This document shows, piece after piece, positions 35,846 through 46,080 of a stretch of 64,000 bases of DNA. The stretch is from contig QQVP01000121.1 in the NCBI GenBank assembly GCA_003389215.1, positions 62,001-126,000 of the forward strand, given 5' to 3'. This DNA is from Planctomycetota bacterium (GTDB lineage: Bacteria; Planctomycetota; Planctomycetia; Pirellulales; UBA7805). The translations under genes and the position numbers were made by a program. The stretch's first letter is position 1, and each line of letters opens with the position of its first letter. The notes under the pieces were generated by a model, which was not told where the DNA came from, made no database searches, and worked only from the letters and a program-made list of their open reading frames with translations.

Positions 35846-36805
35846 ATGGCCACCGACTACTACGAAACGCTCGGCATCTCTCGCAGCGCCTCGCAAAGCG
35901 ATATCGAGAAGGCCTATCGCGATTTGGCGCGGAAGTACCACCCCGATCGCAATCCCGACGACAAGTCGGCGAAGCAGAAGTTCCAAGAGGTGCAAACCGC
36001 CTTTGACGTGCTTAGCGACGCCGAAAAACGCGAGATGTACGACCGCTACGGCAGCTCTTTCGAATCGATGGGCGGGGGCGGTCCGGGTGGCGGTTCGTCC
36101 GCCTCCGGCACGGGCGCGGGCCCCGGCGGCTTCGGGGGCTTCGACTTCAGCGAGATCTTTGGCGGCATGGGCGGCGGTGGTCCCAGCGGGCCGGGCGGCT
36201 TCGAGCACGTGTTTCGCCAGGCCGCCGGACATGGTGCCCAGACCCGTCCCCGTGCGACCAGGGGCGCCAACATTCAGCACGAGCTGAAGATCCCCTTCAC
36301 CACGGCCATCCAAGGGGGCGAGGCGCAGATCACCATCCGTCGTCGCGACGGACGGACCGAGACGCTGGCGGTAAAGATCCCCGCCGGTATCGCCGACAAC
36401 AAGAAAATTCGCCTCCGCGGACAGGGCGAGTCCTCGCCCGACGGCTCCGGTGCCGCCGGCGATGTGCTGATCACGATTCGCGTCAGCCCCCATCCCTGCT
36501 TTACCCGCAACGGATCGAATCTTGAAGTCAAGGTTCCGCTCACGGTCGTCGAAGCGACGCGTGGGGCGCGGGTCGACGTGCCGACCCCTGGTGGTGCGGT
36601 CAGTCTGAGCGTACCGGCGGGGACCTCCAGCGGCACCAAGCTGCGCATCAAGGGTCACGGTGTCAAAGCGACTGGCCGACCGCCCGGCGACCTGTTGGCG
36701 GAAATCCAGATCGTCGTGCCGAAGCGTGTCGACGCAGAGACCGAAACGTTGCTGGAGAAACTCAGCAGCCAGACGCCCGACGTCCGTGAGCGCCTGAAGT
36801 GGTAG
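35846..36805 (+). CDS. DnaJ-type co-chaperone without zinc finger (CbpA-like, class B)
   Basis: Seen: 319 residues from ATG at 35846. J domain at about 2-67 with the essential HPD ([10 protein letters not shown]), a Gly-rich linker with repeated GGGG and FGG (about 72-125), then two C-terminal beta-sandwich substrate domains ([35 protein letters not shown]). The Cys-rich zinc finger of DnaJ is absent, so it belongs with CbpA and class B proteins. Known: such proteins stimulate Hsp70 ATPase and deliver clients. It precedes rnpA by 52 bases on the same strand. A longer open frame to 35552 lacks homology and begins in the direct repeats. Confidence 0.9.
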   Translation: MATDYYETLGISRSASQSDIEKAYRDLARKYHPDRNPDDKSAKQKFQEVQTAFDVLSDAEKREMYDRYGSSFESMGGGGPGGGSSASGTGAGPGGFGGFDFSEIFGGMGGGGPSGPGGFEHVFRQAAGHGAQTRPRATRGANIQHELKIPFTTAIQGGEAQITIRRRDGRTETLAVKIPAGIADNKKIRLRGQGESSPDGSGAAGDVLITIRVSPHPCFTRNGSNLEVKVPLTVVEATRGARVDVPTPGGAVSLSVPAGTSSGTKLRIKGHGVKATGRPPGDLLAEIQIVVPKRVDAETETLLEKLSSQTPDVRERLKW

Positions 36806-36857
36806 GTCTGCGGCGGCTGGTGGTGACACGGCAAGTTCCCAGAGGTGTCTGCTCGAC

Positions 36858-37220
36858 ATGATGGGTGATCAACGTTTTCCCCGCGCCGCCCGACTCGGTT
36901 CCAGCAGCGACTTCGACCGCGTCTATCGCCGGCGGCGTTCGGCGGCGGACGACGTGCTACTGGTGTATGGGCTAGCCAACGGTCGGGGGCACTCGCGGTT
37001 GGGGCTGTCGGTCTCCCGCAAGGTTGGCTCGGCCGTGAAACGCAATCGCTGGAAACGGCTGATTCGCGAGGCCTTTCGCACCCAGGCAGATCGCCTGCCC
37101 GACGGTTACGATTGGGTGGTGATTCCGCGGTCGCCGGTGGCCCCGGTGCTGCCCGCGGTAGCCGCTTCGCTGCGGAAGTTGACCGAGCGGATTGCCCGGC
37201 GTTTGGAGCGTGAGTCGTGA
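36858..37220 (+). CDS. rnpA: Ribonuclease P protein component
   Basis: Seen: 120 residues, strongly basic, with the RNR signature VKRNRWKRLIREAFR (about 55-69) and FPRAARLGSSSDFDRVYRRR at the N-terminus. Known: RnpA binds RNase P RNA and helps it cut the 5' leader of pre-tRNAs. The stop codon overlaps the ATG of yidD, the classical rnpA-yidD junction. The usual upstream neighbour rpmH and the downstream yidC are missing; a DnaJ-type gene takes the upstream place. Length is normal. Confidence 0.95.
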   Translation: MMGDQRFPRAARLGSSSDFDRVYRRRRSAADDVLLVYGLANGRGHSRLGLSVSRKVGSAVKRNRWKRLIREAFRTQADRLPDGYDWVVIPRSPVAPVLPAVAASLRKLTERIARRLERES

Positions 37221-37456
37221 TGAGAATGTGGACCAGCCTGGGGCGACTGCCTTCGCGCGTGCTCGTCTTTGCGGTGCGTTTCTATCAGGTGACGATCAGT
37301 CCCGTGATCGGAGCCCACTGTCGCTATCGCCCCACGTGCAGCTCCTACCTCATCGAGTCGGTGTGCAAGTACGGCGCCCTGCGGGGCACCTGGCGCGGCG
37401 CGCGACGGATCGCCCGCTGCCATCCCTGGGGCGGCTCGGGTTACGACCCGCCGTAA
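37220..37456 (+). CDS. yidD: Membrane protein insertion efficiency factor YidD
   Basis: Seen: 78 residues from ATG at 37220 (a GTG at 37217 would add one). The family core FYQVTISPVIGAHCRYRPTCSSYLIESV is present (read as FYQVTISP, CRYRPTCS) and RCHPWGGSGYDPP closes the protein. Known: YidD is a small, amphipathic, membrane-associated protein that helps YidC-dependent insertion. The start overlaps the rnpA stop by one base (TGATG), so the two are translationally coupled. Length and motifs are normal. Confidence 0.95.
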   Translation: MRMWTSLGRLPSRVLVFAVRFYQVTISPVIGAHCRYRPTCSSYLIESVCKYGALRGTWRGARRIARCHPWGGSGYDPP

Positions 37457-37489
37457 GGCCTTGAAGGTTACGGTCGGAGGGGCCGCGCG

Positions 37490-38305
37490 TCACTCATAAG
37501 ATTCACCACTCGGTGCCGGCAGAACTTCGTAAGCTTCGTAATCGGCAGGGACGTCGCCGGCCTCACTGCTGACCGGGAATTCGAATGTAAGTATTTGGCA
37601 GTCCGGTAGCGCTTCTTGGAGCAGCTGAAGTTGTTCGTCCTCGACGAAGCCGTCGACAAGAGAGATGGACCGCAGCTGCTTCAGACGCGTCAACGGCCCG
37701 ACGTCATCGAGACGAAGTCCGTGCAAAACCAATCGTTCCAGATTGTCGAGCTTGAGCAGCGGTTCGAGGTAGTCTCGCTCGCGGACGACAAAGGTCTCGC
37801 TTGTGATGAATCCATCTACCGTCAAGCGAGGCTCGTTAATGGAAATCACACGAAGCTGCGACATCCCCTCCAACGGCGACAAGCTCTTGGGCATCGGTCC
37901 GACGATATGCAGCTCTTCGAGATTCTCCAACCGCGACAGGAGTGTCAGGTCGAGTGGCTCGTCATCCTGGAATGTAATCGACCCGTCGCCCGCAGCAATC
38001 ATATTCAGCCCCCAGAGGTAGACCTTCCTCACGTCCGGACCAAACCATTCGTCGAACCGCTCCTGGAAGCGTTCGGAGAGCGGCTTTGGAGGCGGGCTAA
38101 ACTGCGGTGAAACGAAGTACAATTCCATCTCTTCATTGAGGAGACCGCCGATATTGCGAATCCATTCGACCGCCGGACGCTGACGCCGCCGCTGTTGGAT
38201 CTCCCAAGCCAGCCAGGACAGAGGAAGCGAAATCAGCGTGATGGCGATCAACAGGGTCCGCAGGCGAAACTGACACCAGCGGCGACGAGGCTTCTCGGTA
38301 TTCAT
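37490..38305 (-). CDS. Membrane-anchored protein with leucine-rich repeats
   Basis: Seen: 271 residues. The start, WCQFRLRTLLIAITLISLPLSWLAW, is a membrane helix (about 15-34) of a kind repeated in many planctomycete proteins of unknown function. The rest carries irregular leucine-rich repeats (LLSRLENLEELHIVG, LEGMSQLRVISINE, LLKLDNLERLVLHG, LTRLKQLRSISLVDG). Known: LRR arcs mediate protein contact. Inferred: anchored with the repeats outside the cytoplasm or in the periplasm; partner unknown. It stands alone, convergent with yidD and divergent from the small membrane-protein pair. Confidence 0.8.
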   Translation of the reverse strand: MNTEKPRRRWCQFRLRTLLIAITLISLPLSWLAWEIQQRRRQRPAVEWIRNIGGLLNEEMELYFVSPQFSPPPKPLSERFQERFDEWFGPDVRKVYLWGLNMIAAGDGSITFQDDEPLDLTLLSRLENLEELHIVGPMPKSLSPLEGMSQLRVISINEPRLTVDGFITSETFVVRERDYLEPLLKLDNLERLVLHGLRLDDVGPLTRLKQLRSISLVDGFVEDEQLQLLQEALPDCQILTFEFPVSSEAGDVPADYEAYEVLPAPSGESYE

Positions 38306-38421
38306 CGCGAAACCGTGTAGTAATCGACTTAGCTGGCCGCAAGAACTGCCCGACAGTAGACTCAGTATGGGCGCGCTGGAGCGAAGAGGGCAACGTCGGC
38401 CGCATTTCGCGGAATCTGGGC

Positions 38422-38849
38422 ATGAGCGAAAAGTTCTTTGTACCGCGGCGATTCGACCTGGCGACGCTGATCGCCTTGGTCGTCGGCTATGCGATCCTCT
38501 TTGGCGTCATCCGCGCAGTCACCGATTCGCCCTGGATCTTCGCAGGCGTCGTGGGATTGTTTACCTGCGTGGGCATCGCCCAGTCGTGGTTCTACGGCGG
38601 CAATCGACCGCGCGTGGCCTCGATGCACGTCGGGGTCTTCTACGCCATCGGCGTGGCGGTCGTGGCCACCTACCGCGACAACCCGGCCGGTTTCAGCACG
38701 CTCAGGGCCTCTGGGCGCTCAACGCCGGCGCGTTTCCGGCCGTGCTGTGGGGCATTCCGGCGGGAATCTTCGCCGGCATTTTGACCGAGCTGCACTTCAC
38801 GTTGTTCGCCCGAATGCGGCGCCCTCGGCAGTCTGGACAGTCAAGTTGA
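38422..38849 (+). pseudogene. Small membrane protein, frameshifted tandem paralogue
   Basis: Seen: from ATG at 38422 the frame reads as a membrane protein (LATLIALVVGYAILFGVIRA, GLFTCVGIAQSWFYGG) close to the product of the next gene. After about residue 93 (DNPAGF) that frame turns into Arg/Ser-rich nonsense and ends at 38784, while the frame one base back continues with WALNAGAFPAVLWGIPAGIF and ILTELHFTLFARM to a stop at 38849, matching the paralogue's end. A one-base loss around 38690-38712 explains this. It may be a true pseudogene, a sequencing error, or programmed frameshifting; no slippery run is obvious. Function of the family unknown. Confidence 0.7.
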
Positions 38850-39045
38850 TAGACGTCAGCGTCTCCGGAGTGCCCGCGTTCAATCACCGTTCCATCATCA
38901 GCCGGCATTCGCCGCCGAAGATGCAAGAATCGAGACCGACAATCGCCACACCCAGAGCGGGACGTTTGGGGAGTCCGGACGTAGCGTTCCCCTCGGGCAA
39001 ACTCCTCGCGAGGGAGCTGGGGCAAGGGTGCCTCGAAGTTCCGAC

Positions 39046-39504
39046 ATGCGAATAAGAAAGAGCTTCGACGTCACGACCGCGCTGGCCATCGTCATGGGCT
39101 ACGCGATGCTGTTTGGCGCGTTGAGAGCCTGTGGTCTTGGGGTCGTCTTCGGGGCGATCCTGATCGGGCTGTTCACGTGCGTCGGCATCGCGCAGGCCAC
39201 GCTGTATCGCGGATATCGCGCACGCGAGGTCTCCATCGTCGTCGGCATTGTCTATACGGGATTCGTGTTGGCCCTGTCGGCAATCGGCGCGTACGGCTAC
39301 GAAGCGTTCCATTGGCGATTCCTTGCCGACAACCTGCTCACTGCCATCGGTGCCGCCGTCTACTTTGGCACTCCCGTGGGGCTCTTTTTAGGCATCCTCA
39401 TCGAAGCCTATTTCCAAATCGTCGCCAATCTGAGCCACTGGCTCAATCGACGCCTTGCCAAAAGGGAGGCGGACGACGTGGCTCAGGATACGCGCATGGA
39501 CTAA
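39046..39504 (+). CDS. Small polytopic membrane protein, paralogue of the preceding frameshifted gene
   Basis: Seen: 152 residues from ATG at 39046, chosen because it aligns with the paralogue; a GTG at 39028 is possible. Four hydrophobic helices (LAIVMGYAMLFGAL, GAILIGLFTCVGIAQ, VVGIVYTGFVLALSAIGAY, AAVYFGTPVGLFLGILI). The phrase GLFTCVGIAQ is shared exactly with the frameshifted gene 200 bases upstream, so the pair is a tandem duplication. I do not recognise a named family. Inferred: intact copy of a duplicated planctomycete membrane protein. Confidence 0.65.
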   Translation: MRIRKSFDVTTALAIVMGYAMLFGALRACGLGVVFGAILIGLFTCVGIAQATLYRGYRAREVSIVVGIVYTGFVLALSAIGAYGYEAFHWRFLADNLLTAIGAAVYFGTPVGLFLGILIEAYFQIVANLSHWLNRRLAKREADDVAQDTRMD

Positions 39505-39588
39505 CGCGGCAACGCGGCGGCGGCAGCCGCTCCGCAACGGCAACGCCCGACCACGGTTCGCTCGGCGAGCTGCGGACCGCTTTGCCCC

Positions 39589-42500
39589 CTAGTCCTCGAT
39601 CGTCAGCTTGATCTCGTCGCTGTTGGCCTTCAATTCGGGGGCGTACATCGCGCTGGCCCGGGTCGGCAGGGCGCTGAACTTGCCCGGAATCTCCGCCCGC
39701 ATGCGATAGGCCAGACTGTGTTTGCCGCGGGCCAGGCGGCGGACGAAGAAGGCCACCCGGTTGTCGCGGAGTTCCATGTAGGCGCCCATGTCGTTGCCGC
39801 CATAGCCGCTGCGAACCTCGACCGGTTCGAAGCCGGCCGCCTTCATGTCCTCGAAGATCAAGTACTCGTAATCGTTCTTGCTTTCGATCACCAGCTCGAT
39901 CTCGACCAGGTCGCCGCTCTTCAGCGTGCCCCGGTGAGAGACCGCCTCGCGCTCGTACTTCTCGACGCGCTGGTCGACCGCCTGGCCGCGCGACCCCTCG
40001 GCCTTGATCGTCTTGTCGACGCGGCGGAGCTTGTAGTAGTTCCGCTGCACTTTGATTTCCAAGCCCGCCTTCTCGATGAAGTCCTCGAGCGTGAAATTCG
40101 TCGTGTAGGCGTTGTAGTAGAGCGGTCCGGTTCCCTTCTTACGCAGCTCGATCGCCTGCGGGCCACTCTCCAATGCGTCGCCGGTCAGCACGAACTTGTT
40201 GTCGAAGGTGAACAGGTTGTGCGGCGTGATCTCGACGGTTTGCTGGTGTTCACCGTTGACCCACACCTCGACGGTCATCTCGGGACGATCCTCGCCACTG
40301 GCCCGCATGAAGTCGGCCAGGGCCTCGATGCAGATCGCCGTATCGCGGGTCGAGTTCCAGTAGGTGGCGTGCTTGCGATTGTTGATCAGGTATTTTGCCA
40401 GTCGCGAGGCCACGCGGCCCTTCGGATCGGTGCGCGAGAGCAGCTTCAGGTAATAGGCCTGGGCTTCAAACTCGCTGCCGTACCAGAACCACCAGTAGTT
40501 GTCCTGGGGCAGGTTGAGCCAGGCCGTCTGGTTCTCGTCGTCTTCGACCAGGAACTGCGAGATGTTTCGCAGCACCATGGTGAGCTTCTCGGCCTCCTGC
40601 TGCTTCTCCAAGGCAATACCGTACATCGCCAGGCTGTAGACGGCCAGCTTGCCGCGATCGCGATACAGGTAGTCGCGCATCTTCTCGCTCTTCTGCCCGG
40701 CATCGGCGAGCACCATGTAGACAAAGGCGTCGAGGTTGTCGGCGTGCCGCTTGTAGGGATGCGTCTCCGTCTTGGCGTTGTCGAGTCGCACGAGCTGCTC
40801 CACCTGGTAGGCCTTCAGCCACTCGACGCCGCGCTCCAACACACCTGGCACGATCGCTACGTCGTTGGCCTGAGCAATCTGCAGCCCGTGCACGACGTAG
40901 GCCGTGGTGTGGGGGTACGACCGCTCGCCGTAGCCGGAGAACCAACCCCAGCCGCCGTCGGAAAGCTGCATCTCGGTGAGCCGCGTGAGGCCGTCCTTGA
41001 CCATCCGGGCGACCTCGTCGCGGTCGAACACAGGATTGTGCTCGAACCGCTGCCAGCGGCGGGCCCGCTCGCGATCGTCGCCGATTTCCTGGGCGTTCAG
41101 GTTGGTTCGCTTGTCCTTGATCGCCGCCAGGTCGAGATTCATGTCGAGCAGAATCTTCTGGGTAATGACCGTGGGCAGGAACCGATTGAGTGTCTGCTCG
41201 GTGCAGCCGTAGGGGTACGAGACGAGATACGGCAGGGCGTCGACCATCGCCCCGGCCAGCGTGGGCGAGTAACGAATCTCGAGTCGCGATTGCTCAGGGC
41301 GTCGCTGCTCGGGAATCTTGACGGTGAACTTGGCCGTTTCCTCCTCGGGTCGCAGGGCCCCGGCCAACGAATCCATCTTCAGCATGCCGTGGATATAGAC
41401 CGGGAACTTCATCTCCATCGCGTCCGACTCTTCGTCGGTCAGGGCCTTCATGCGGACGAAGGCCTCGCCTTCGCCGCTCACGCGGACTCGCCAGTCGACA
41501 CGCTTCTCTTCGCCGGCGCCGATTTCGACTTGCTGTGTCGCCTCGGACTGGGGCGCGAGATAATTCTCGTCGACCTCCAACGAGACGGTGACCGACTTCT
41601 TCTCGTCGAGATAGTTGTGGACGTTGGCCGAGAGCACCACTTCGTCGGTGTCGACGAAGAAGCGCGGTGCTTGCAGCCGCAAAATCAGGTTCTTGCGGGT
41701 CACCACCTCCGCCTCCGACGAGCCGACCCGGGTGCCGTGCCCCATGCTCCAGGCCTTGATCTTCCACGCCGAGAGGTTCTCGGGCATGTCGAACTCGACC
41801 TCGGCGATGCCGTTCTCGTCAGTCGACAGCGCAGCCGCCCAATAGGCGGTGTCGGCGAAGTTGGTTCGCACGGTGGGTTCGACAAGCGCGCCCAATTGCG
41901 GCAGTTGCACGGTCGTTCCGGTCTCACTTTCCGACGGGCCCGCATACCCAACGCCTTCACGGTCCGCCTCCTCGAACCTGTCTACTTCGATGTCCGCCGG
42001 GGCCGCCGCGGCCATTGGCATCGCCCGACCGGCTCGTCCGTTCAGAGCGGCGCCACCGAAACCTCCACCGCCAAAGCCCCCGCCTCCAAAGCCAGCTTTA
42101 TCACGGCGCTCCCCACCCTCGGTCGCGATCTCGTCGGCCACCGTCTCGCCGAAGACGCCCAGGTTCTGCATGGCGACCTTGTTCTTGAGCACCAGATTGG
42201 CGAACAGGCGGCCCAGATTGGTTTCGCTGTGGGCGTGGTGGCGCCGGCGGAACTTCCAGAAGAACTCCTTGATCTCGGCCACGTTCGATCCGCCCGAGAT
42301 GTACTCGAGCGCCTTGTCGTAGACGGCCAACACGGTCGACGCGTCGGCCAGCGGCTTGCCGTCGGGCCCCGTGAGCTTGAGCTTCACCTTGGCCTTCTCG
42401 CCCGGCTTGTATTCGTCGGCCGACGTCTCGATGGCGACGTCGAACACCCGTTTCTCGGGCGGCACGACAATCTCGCGGGTCGCGGTATGCAGTCGGCCGT

Positions 42501-45500
42501 CGGCGATGGTGAGCGCCTCGATGAAGAAGTTGGGCATGTCGCGCTGGACGACGGCGATTTCCTCCGCGACGCTCTTGCCCGACAGACGCAAAACGGTCGG
42601 CTTCAGGTAGGCCCCGCCCGCGGCGCGGGGAAAGAGCAGCACAGTGCCGCCCGTGCGATCGGTGTTGACCAGCAGGTTGACCGTCTCACCCGGCCTGTAT
42701 TCGCGCTTGTCGGGCACGAGTTCCAGGTGATTGAAGCGGAAGGCCGACGAATCGAACCCCTCGCCGCGCACCACAAACACGTAGCCGCCCTCGATGGCGT
42801 GCCCGGCCTTGTCGGTTACCGTGTACGACAGTCGATACTGACCGGCACGACTCGCCTTGAGTTGTTGCGTTGCCCGCCCGGTGGCGTCGGGGTCGAGGTC
42901 CCACTCGCGCTCGACGGTTTCGACCGGCTGTCGATTCTTGTCGTAGCGGATCGAGAGCAGCTTGAGCTTGCCACTGCCCGCGACCGGCTCTTGATCGAGC
43001 GTCTGGGCCTGGAAACTGGCGGTGACCGTGTCGCCCACGCGATAGTGCCCCCGGTCGACCCAGGAAAAGACCTTGAACGGCTTGCGGGCCACCAGCACGC
43101 GACCGGTACCGACAATCGTGCGGCGCGATTGGTCGACGACCTCGGCGGTAATCGTGTACTCGTGGTCCTGGTTGCCGTGAATCTCCTTGGCCACGGCGGT
43201 GTCGATCTCGATCTCGACCTTGCCTTCGGCACCGATCTCCATTTCCCGCTCGGCGATCAGCTCGGGCTGCTGCATCGGCATCGGCCACCACCAGGGCGAC
43301 GGCGCCACACAACCCCACTCGGACCAACCGGGATACCAGGTGTAGTTCGAGGCGAACCACCAATAGCCGCGTCCGTAGAGCCAATCCCAGCGGCCGATGG
43401 GGAACCAGGTGCTCGTATAGCTCTTGCGAAGAATCTTGTACTTGACCTTCGCCTCGGTCACGGGCGAGCCAAAGTAATAGCGGGCATTGAGCGTGGCCGT
43501 GATCTTCTCGCCCAGCATGACCGGCTCGCTGGGGGCATCGACGGTCACTTCGAACTCGGGCTTCTTGTACTCTTCCACGCGAAAGTTGCCGCTGCCCACG
43601 TGGGTGCCGTCCTTGGCGCCCACACGCACGATGTACTGATACGCCCCAAGCGTGGCGTCGGCCGGCAGCGGCAGCTCGCCCGCGATGCCGCCGAACTTGT
43701 CGGCGGTGTACTTTTCGTGCTGAATCGTCTCGCGCTTGGGATTGAAGAACTCGACGTAGAATTCCTTGTCCGCGTAGCTCGACTCGGCGGGCTGATCGAA
43801 CCGCGGGCGGCGGATCCAGCACTTGAACTTCACCGTCTGGTCGGGCCGATAGACGGGTCGGTCGGTGATCGCAAACGTCTTGGTCTGGTGATAGACCGGA
43901 TCGGTGTAGCGCGGATGCCAGACACCGCTGAAGCCGAGATAGGCCAACCGTTGCGGCTGTCCATCGGGCCGCTTGGTGCGGGCAATGGCGATCCATTGAA
44001 AGTTGCTCGGCTGTCGTTTGCCGTCCAGAATGATCTGGCCGTCGCCGTCCGTCTTCTCGGCGAAATTCTTGGTGTGCACAGTGTATTGCCGCGCGCGGCC
44101 GCGGGCCCGACCGCCTTTAGGGCGATTGCCCAGGTACTCTTGCCGGTAGCCGAAGAACTCGACGTTGACGCCATCGAGCGGCGTGCCGCTGACCGCATCG
44201 GCGACGAAATAGAACGTTGCCCCGTCGAGTGGTTTCTTCACGATCGCCGTGTCCGAGAGCCAGACCACGATCTTGCTGGTGTTGCCACCGTCCATCTTGG
44301 CGGTCACCAGGTAGGCGCCCGCTTTTTGCAGCGGAGTGGTCACGGTGACCCGTTTGTCGAAGTGCGCCTCGCGGGGTTCGACATCGAGCTCCCAGCTGGC
44401 GGTCTTCTCGCCCAGGTACTTCCGCTCGTTCTGGTGCACCAGACGATAGCCGATGTTGCCGATGTTGATCTTGTTCCATTCGATCTGGGCCGGGTTCGAC
44501 TCGAGATATTCCTTCAGGTCGGAGAGCAAGAGTTCAACCTTGATCGGGTGCGCCTCGAAGCGCACCTTCTTGCCGTTGCGGAACCGATAATCGACCGTGG
44601 CCCCGCTGCCGGCCGGCTGATTCATGACCGGTTCGAAGCGTCCCCAGTTGTCGACGATCTGAGACAGCTGGCGTTGGGCCGACGCGCCCCCGTTGTTCTT
44701 GATCAAGGCCCGCAGGACCTCCGCGGCACGCGGATATTGCCGGCGGTTCTGAAAGATCTGGGCCAGCTGCGACTGGGCCTCGCGCACGAACGACCAGTTT
44801 CCGCGACCAGCAGCGTCGCCGCGCGCGATCTGCTCGAAGAGCTTGATGAAGTTATGCTCGTCGGGCAGCTCAAAGCGTTTGATCCCCGTGGCCAGACGGG
44901 CGATTGTCTCGTTTTCGCCGAGAGTGTGCAGCGCGTAGGTGCCGCTTTCGTCGTTCGTGGTGTCGTCGTCGAGCAATCCCCCGGCGAAAAAACGGCCGAA
45001 GTAAGCCATCGTCTGCACGCCGAACTGCTGCATGAGAAACTGTGCGCGGGTGAATCGCACGCGATTCAGCTGCGACGGATCCGACTCGGCCGCCTGGTCG
45101 AGCGCCCAGCGCCATCGCTCGCCGTCGGTCTTCGCCTCGGCAAAGGTGCGAACCGTATCGTGATAGATCGGCGTTCCTTCCGCGTCGACCGGCGCCCCAC
45201 TCGCCCCGCGGCCAAAGTTCCATGACTCTTCGTAGTCGGGTAGTTCGTCGATGTTCGTCAGGTACTGCAGCCGCCACGCTCCGCCGCCTCCGCGGGAATG
45301 GAGCAAATCGTTGGCCAGCTGAAAGTAGAAATTAAAACGTTCGCCGGGCGTGGCGTCCTCACCCATCGCCTCGCTTGCCTGAACCATCAACTGAAGCGAG
45401 CGAACACGATCGCGCTCGAGGGCGAAAACCTGTCGCCCGCCTCCCCGATGGCGACCGCGGCGAAACTCGCCGGCGATCATGAAGCCGTCGTGTTGAATCG

Positions 45501-45849
45501 ACATGTAATTGCGGGCAGCGGCGAACAGCAGTCGCCAATTGTCCGCATGACGGGCGATCACCGCCTCGCGATAGGCATCGATCTCGTGGACTCGGTTGAG
45601 GCGCACCAGACAGTAGGTGGCTTGCTGAAGATCCTGCCCGACGGTCTTGGGATCGGCATCGGCGGCGAGCGTGATTTGGCGATAGAGCTCGTAGGCTTCG
45701 GCGAAGTTGTTCTCTTGATAGAGCTGAGCCGCCCGCTTTCGCAAGTCGCCCGGTTCCGCATCGGCCGAGAGCAGTGGGGTCCCGCTGAGCGTGAGCAGGA
45801 GAGGAAAGCCGAGCAGGCAAGCGGTCCGCCGATAGCTGGTGAACATCAT
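39589..45849 (-). CDS. Bacterial alpha-2-macroglobulin family protein
   Basis: Seen: 2086 residues from ATG at 45849 (AAGGAA upstream). A signal peptide (about 10-33) is followed by TPR-like helices (to about 400), the macroglobulin beta domains (DRPVYRPDQTVKFKCW, RDMPNFFIEAL and others), a Gly-rich spacer (GFGGGGFGGGGFGG), and the thioester domain with GCTEQT near residue 1545, whose Cys and Gln form the thioester. The complement-like and receptor-binding-like ends follow. Known: these periplasmic or surface proteins trap attacking proteases by thioester capture; E. coli YfhM is often paired with PbpC, absent here. The protein is larger than YfhM (about 1650), mainly through the helical N-terminus. 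Upstream extension to 46026 rejected. Confidence 0.92.
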   Translation of the reverse strand: MMFTSYRRTACLLGFPLLLTLSGTPLLSADAEPGDLRKRAAQLYQENNFAEAYELYRQITLAADADPKTVGQDLQQATYCLVRLNRVHEIDAYREAVIARHADNWRLLFAAARNYMSIQHDGFMIAGEFRRGRHRGGGRQVFALERDRVRSLQLMVQASEAMGEDATPGERFNFYFQLANDLLHSRGGGGAWRLQYLTNIDELPDYEESWNFGRGASGAPVDAEGTPIYHDTVRTFAEAKTDGERWRWALDQAAESDPSQLNRVRFTRAQFLMQQFGVQTMAYFGRFFAGGLLDDDTTNDESGTYALHTLGENETIARLATGIKRFELPDEHNFIKLFEQIARGDAAGRGNWSFVREAQSQLAQIFQNRRQYPRAAEVLRALIKNNGGASAQRQLSQIVDNWGRFEPVMNQPAGSGATVDYRFRNGKKVRFEAHPIKVELLLSDLKEYLESNPAQIEWNKINIGNIGYRLVHQNERKYLGEKTASWELDVEPREAHFDKRVTVTTPLQKAGAYLVTAKMDGGNTSKIVVWLSDTAIVKKPLDGATFYFVADAVSGTPLDGVNVEFFGYRQEYLGNRPKGGRARGRARQYTVHTKNFAEKTDGDGQIILDGKRQPSNFQWIAIARTKRPDGQPQRLAYLGFSGVWHPRYTDPVYHQTKTFAITDRPVYRPDQTVKFKCWIRRPRFDQPAESSYADKEFYVEFFNPKRETIQHEKYTADKFGGIAGELPLPADATLGAYQYIVRVGAKDGTHVGSGNFRVEEYKKPEFEVTVDAPSEPVMLGEKITATLNARYYFGSPVTEAKVKYKILRKSYTSTWFPIGRWDWLYGRGYWWFASNYTWYPGWSEWGCVAPSPWWWPMPMQQPELIAEREMEIGAEGKVEIEIDTAVAKEIHGNQDHEYTITAEVVDQSRRTIVGTGRVLVARKPFKVFSWVDRGHYRVGDTVTASFQAQTLDQEPVAGSGKLKLLSIRYDKNRQPVETVEREWDLDPDATGRATQQLKASRAGQYRLSYTVTDKAGHAIEGGYVFVVRGEGFDSSAFRFNHLELVPDKREYRPGETVNLLVNTDRTGGTVLLFPRAAGGAYLKPTVLRLSGKSVAEEIAVVQRDMPNFFIEALTIADGRLHTATREIVVPPEKRVFDVAIETSADEYKPGEKAKVKLKLTGPDGKPLADASTVLAVYDKALEYISGGSNVAEIKEFFWKFRRRHHAHSETNLGRLFANLVLKNKVAMQNLGVFGETVADEIATEGGERRDKAGFGGGGFGGGGFGGAALNGRAGRAMPMAAAAPADIEVDRFEEADREGVGYAGPSESETGTTVQLPQLGALVEPTVRTNFADTAYWAAALSTDENGIAEVEFDMPENLSAWKIKAWSMGHGTRVGSSEAEVVTRKNLILRLQAPRFFVDTDEVVLSANVHNYLDEKKSVTVSLEVDENYLAPQSEATQQVEIGAGEEKRVDWRVRVSGEGEAFVRMKALTDEESDAMEMKFPVYIHGMLKMDSLAGALRPEEETAKFTVKIPEQRRPEQSRLEIRYSPTLAGAMVDALPYLVSYPYGCTEQTLNRFLPTVITQKILLDMNLDLAAIKDKRTNLNAQEIGDDRERARRWQRFEHNPVFDRDEVARMVKDGLTRLTEMQLSDGGWGWFSGYGERSYPHTTAYVVHGLQIAQANDVAIVPGVLERGVEWLKAYQVEQLVRLDNAKTETHPYKRHADNLDAFVYMVLADAGQKSEKMRDYLYRDRGKLAVYSLAMYGIALEKQQEAEKLTMVLRNISQFLVEDDENQTAWLNLPQDNYWWFWYGSEFEAQAYYLKLLSRTDPKGRVASRLAKYLINNRKHATYWNSTRDTAICIEALADFMRASGEDRPEMTVEVWVNGEHQQTVEITPHNLFTFDNKFVLTGDALESGPQAIELRKKGTGPLYYNAYTTNFTLEDFIEKAGLEIKVQRNYYKLRRVDKTIKAEGSRGQAVDQRVEKYEREAVSHRGTLKSGDLVEIELVIESKNDYEYLIFEDMKAAGFEPVEVRSGYGGNDMGAYMELRDNRVAFFVRRLARGKHSLAYRMRAEIPGKFSALPTRASAMYAPELKANSDEIKLTIED

Positions 45850-46074
45850 GGGTTCCTTGTTCCTGTAGTTCCGTTCCGAAGCTCGTCTTGCCCTTCGATC
45901 CCCGTGCTCATCTCGTTCCCTGGCCCAAGGACGGTGGTCCCCCCCCCCAACAATTCGCCAGCATGGAGCCCCAGGCCTCAGACCTGAGACGCGCCGGCGG
46001 GCTGATTCGTTCCCGAGATTTTCCACAGCATACCTGGAACCGGCGATTCGGCGTGCCTAACCCGGAAACGGGGC

Positions 46075-46080
46075 ATTCTA
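46075..46080 (-). promoter_or_regulatory. Putative -10 box of the alpha-2-macroglobulin gene
   Basis: TAGAAT on the minus strand would start transcription near 46068 and give a leader of about 220 bases. A TTGCCA lies too far upstream (20-base spacer) to be a convincing -35. Confidence 0.3.

Noticed and set aside
39718-45225. Long plus-strand open frame of about 1800 codons opposite the alpha-2-macroglobulin gene
   Set aside because: It is the antisense shadow of a GC-rich gene: no domains, no ribosome site, composition of a mirrored frame. The minus-strand gene has clear motifs throughout.
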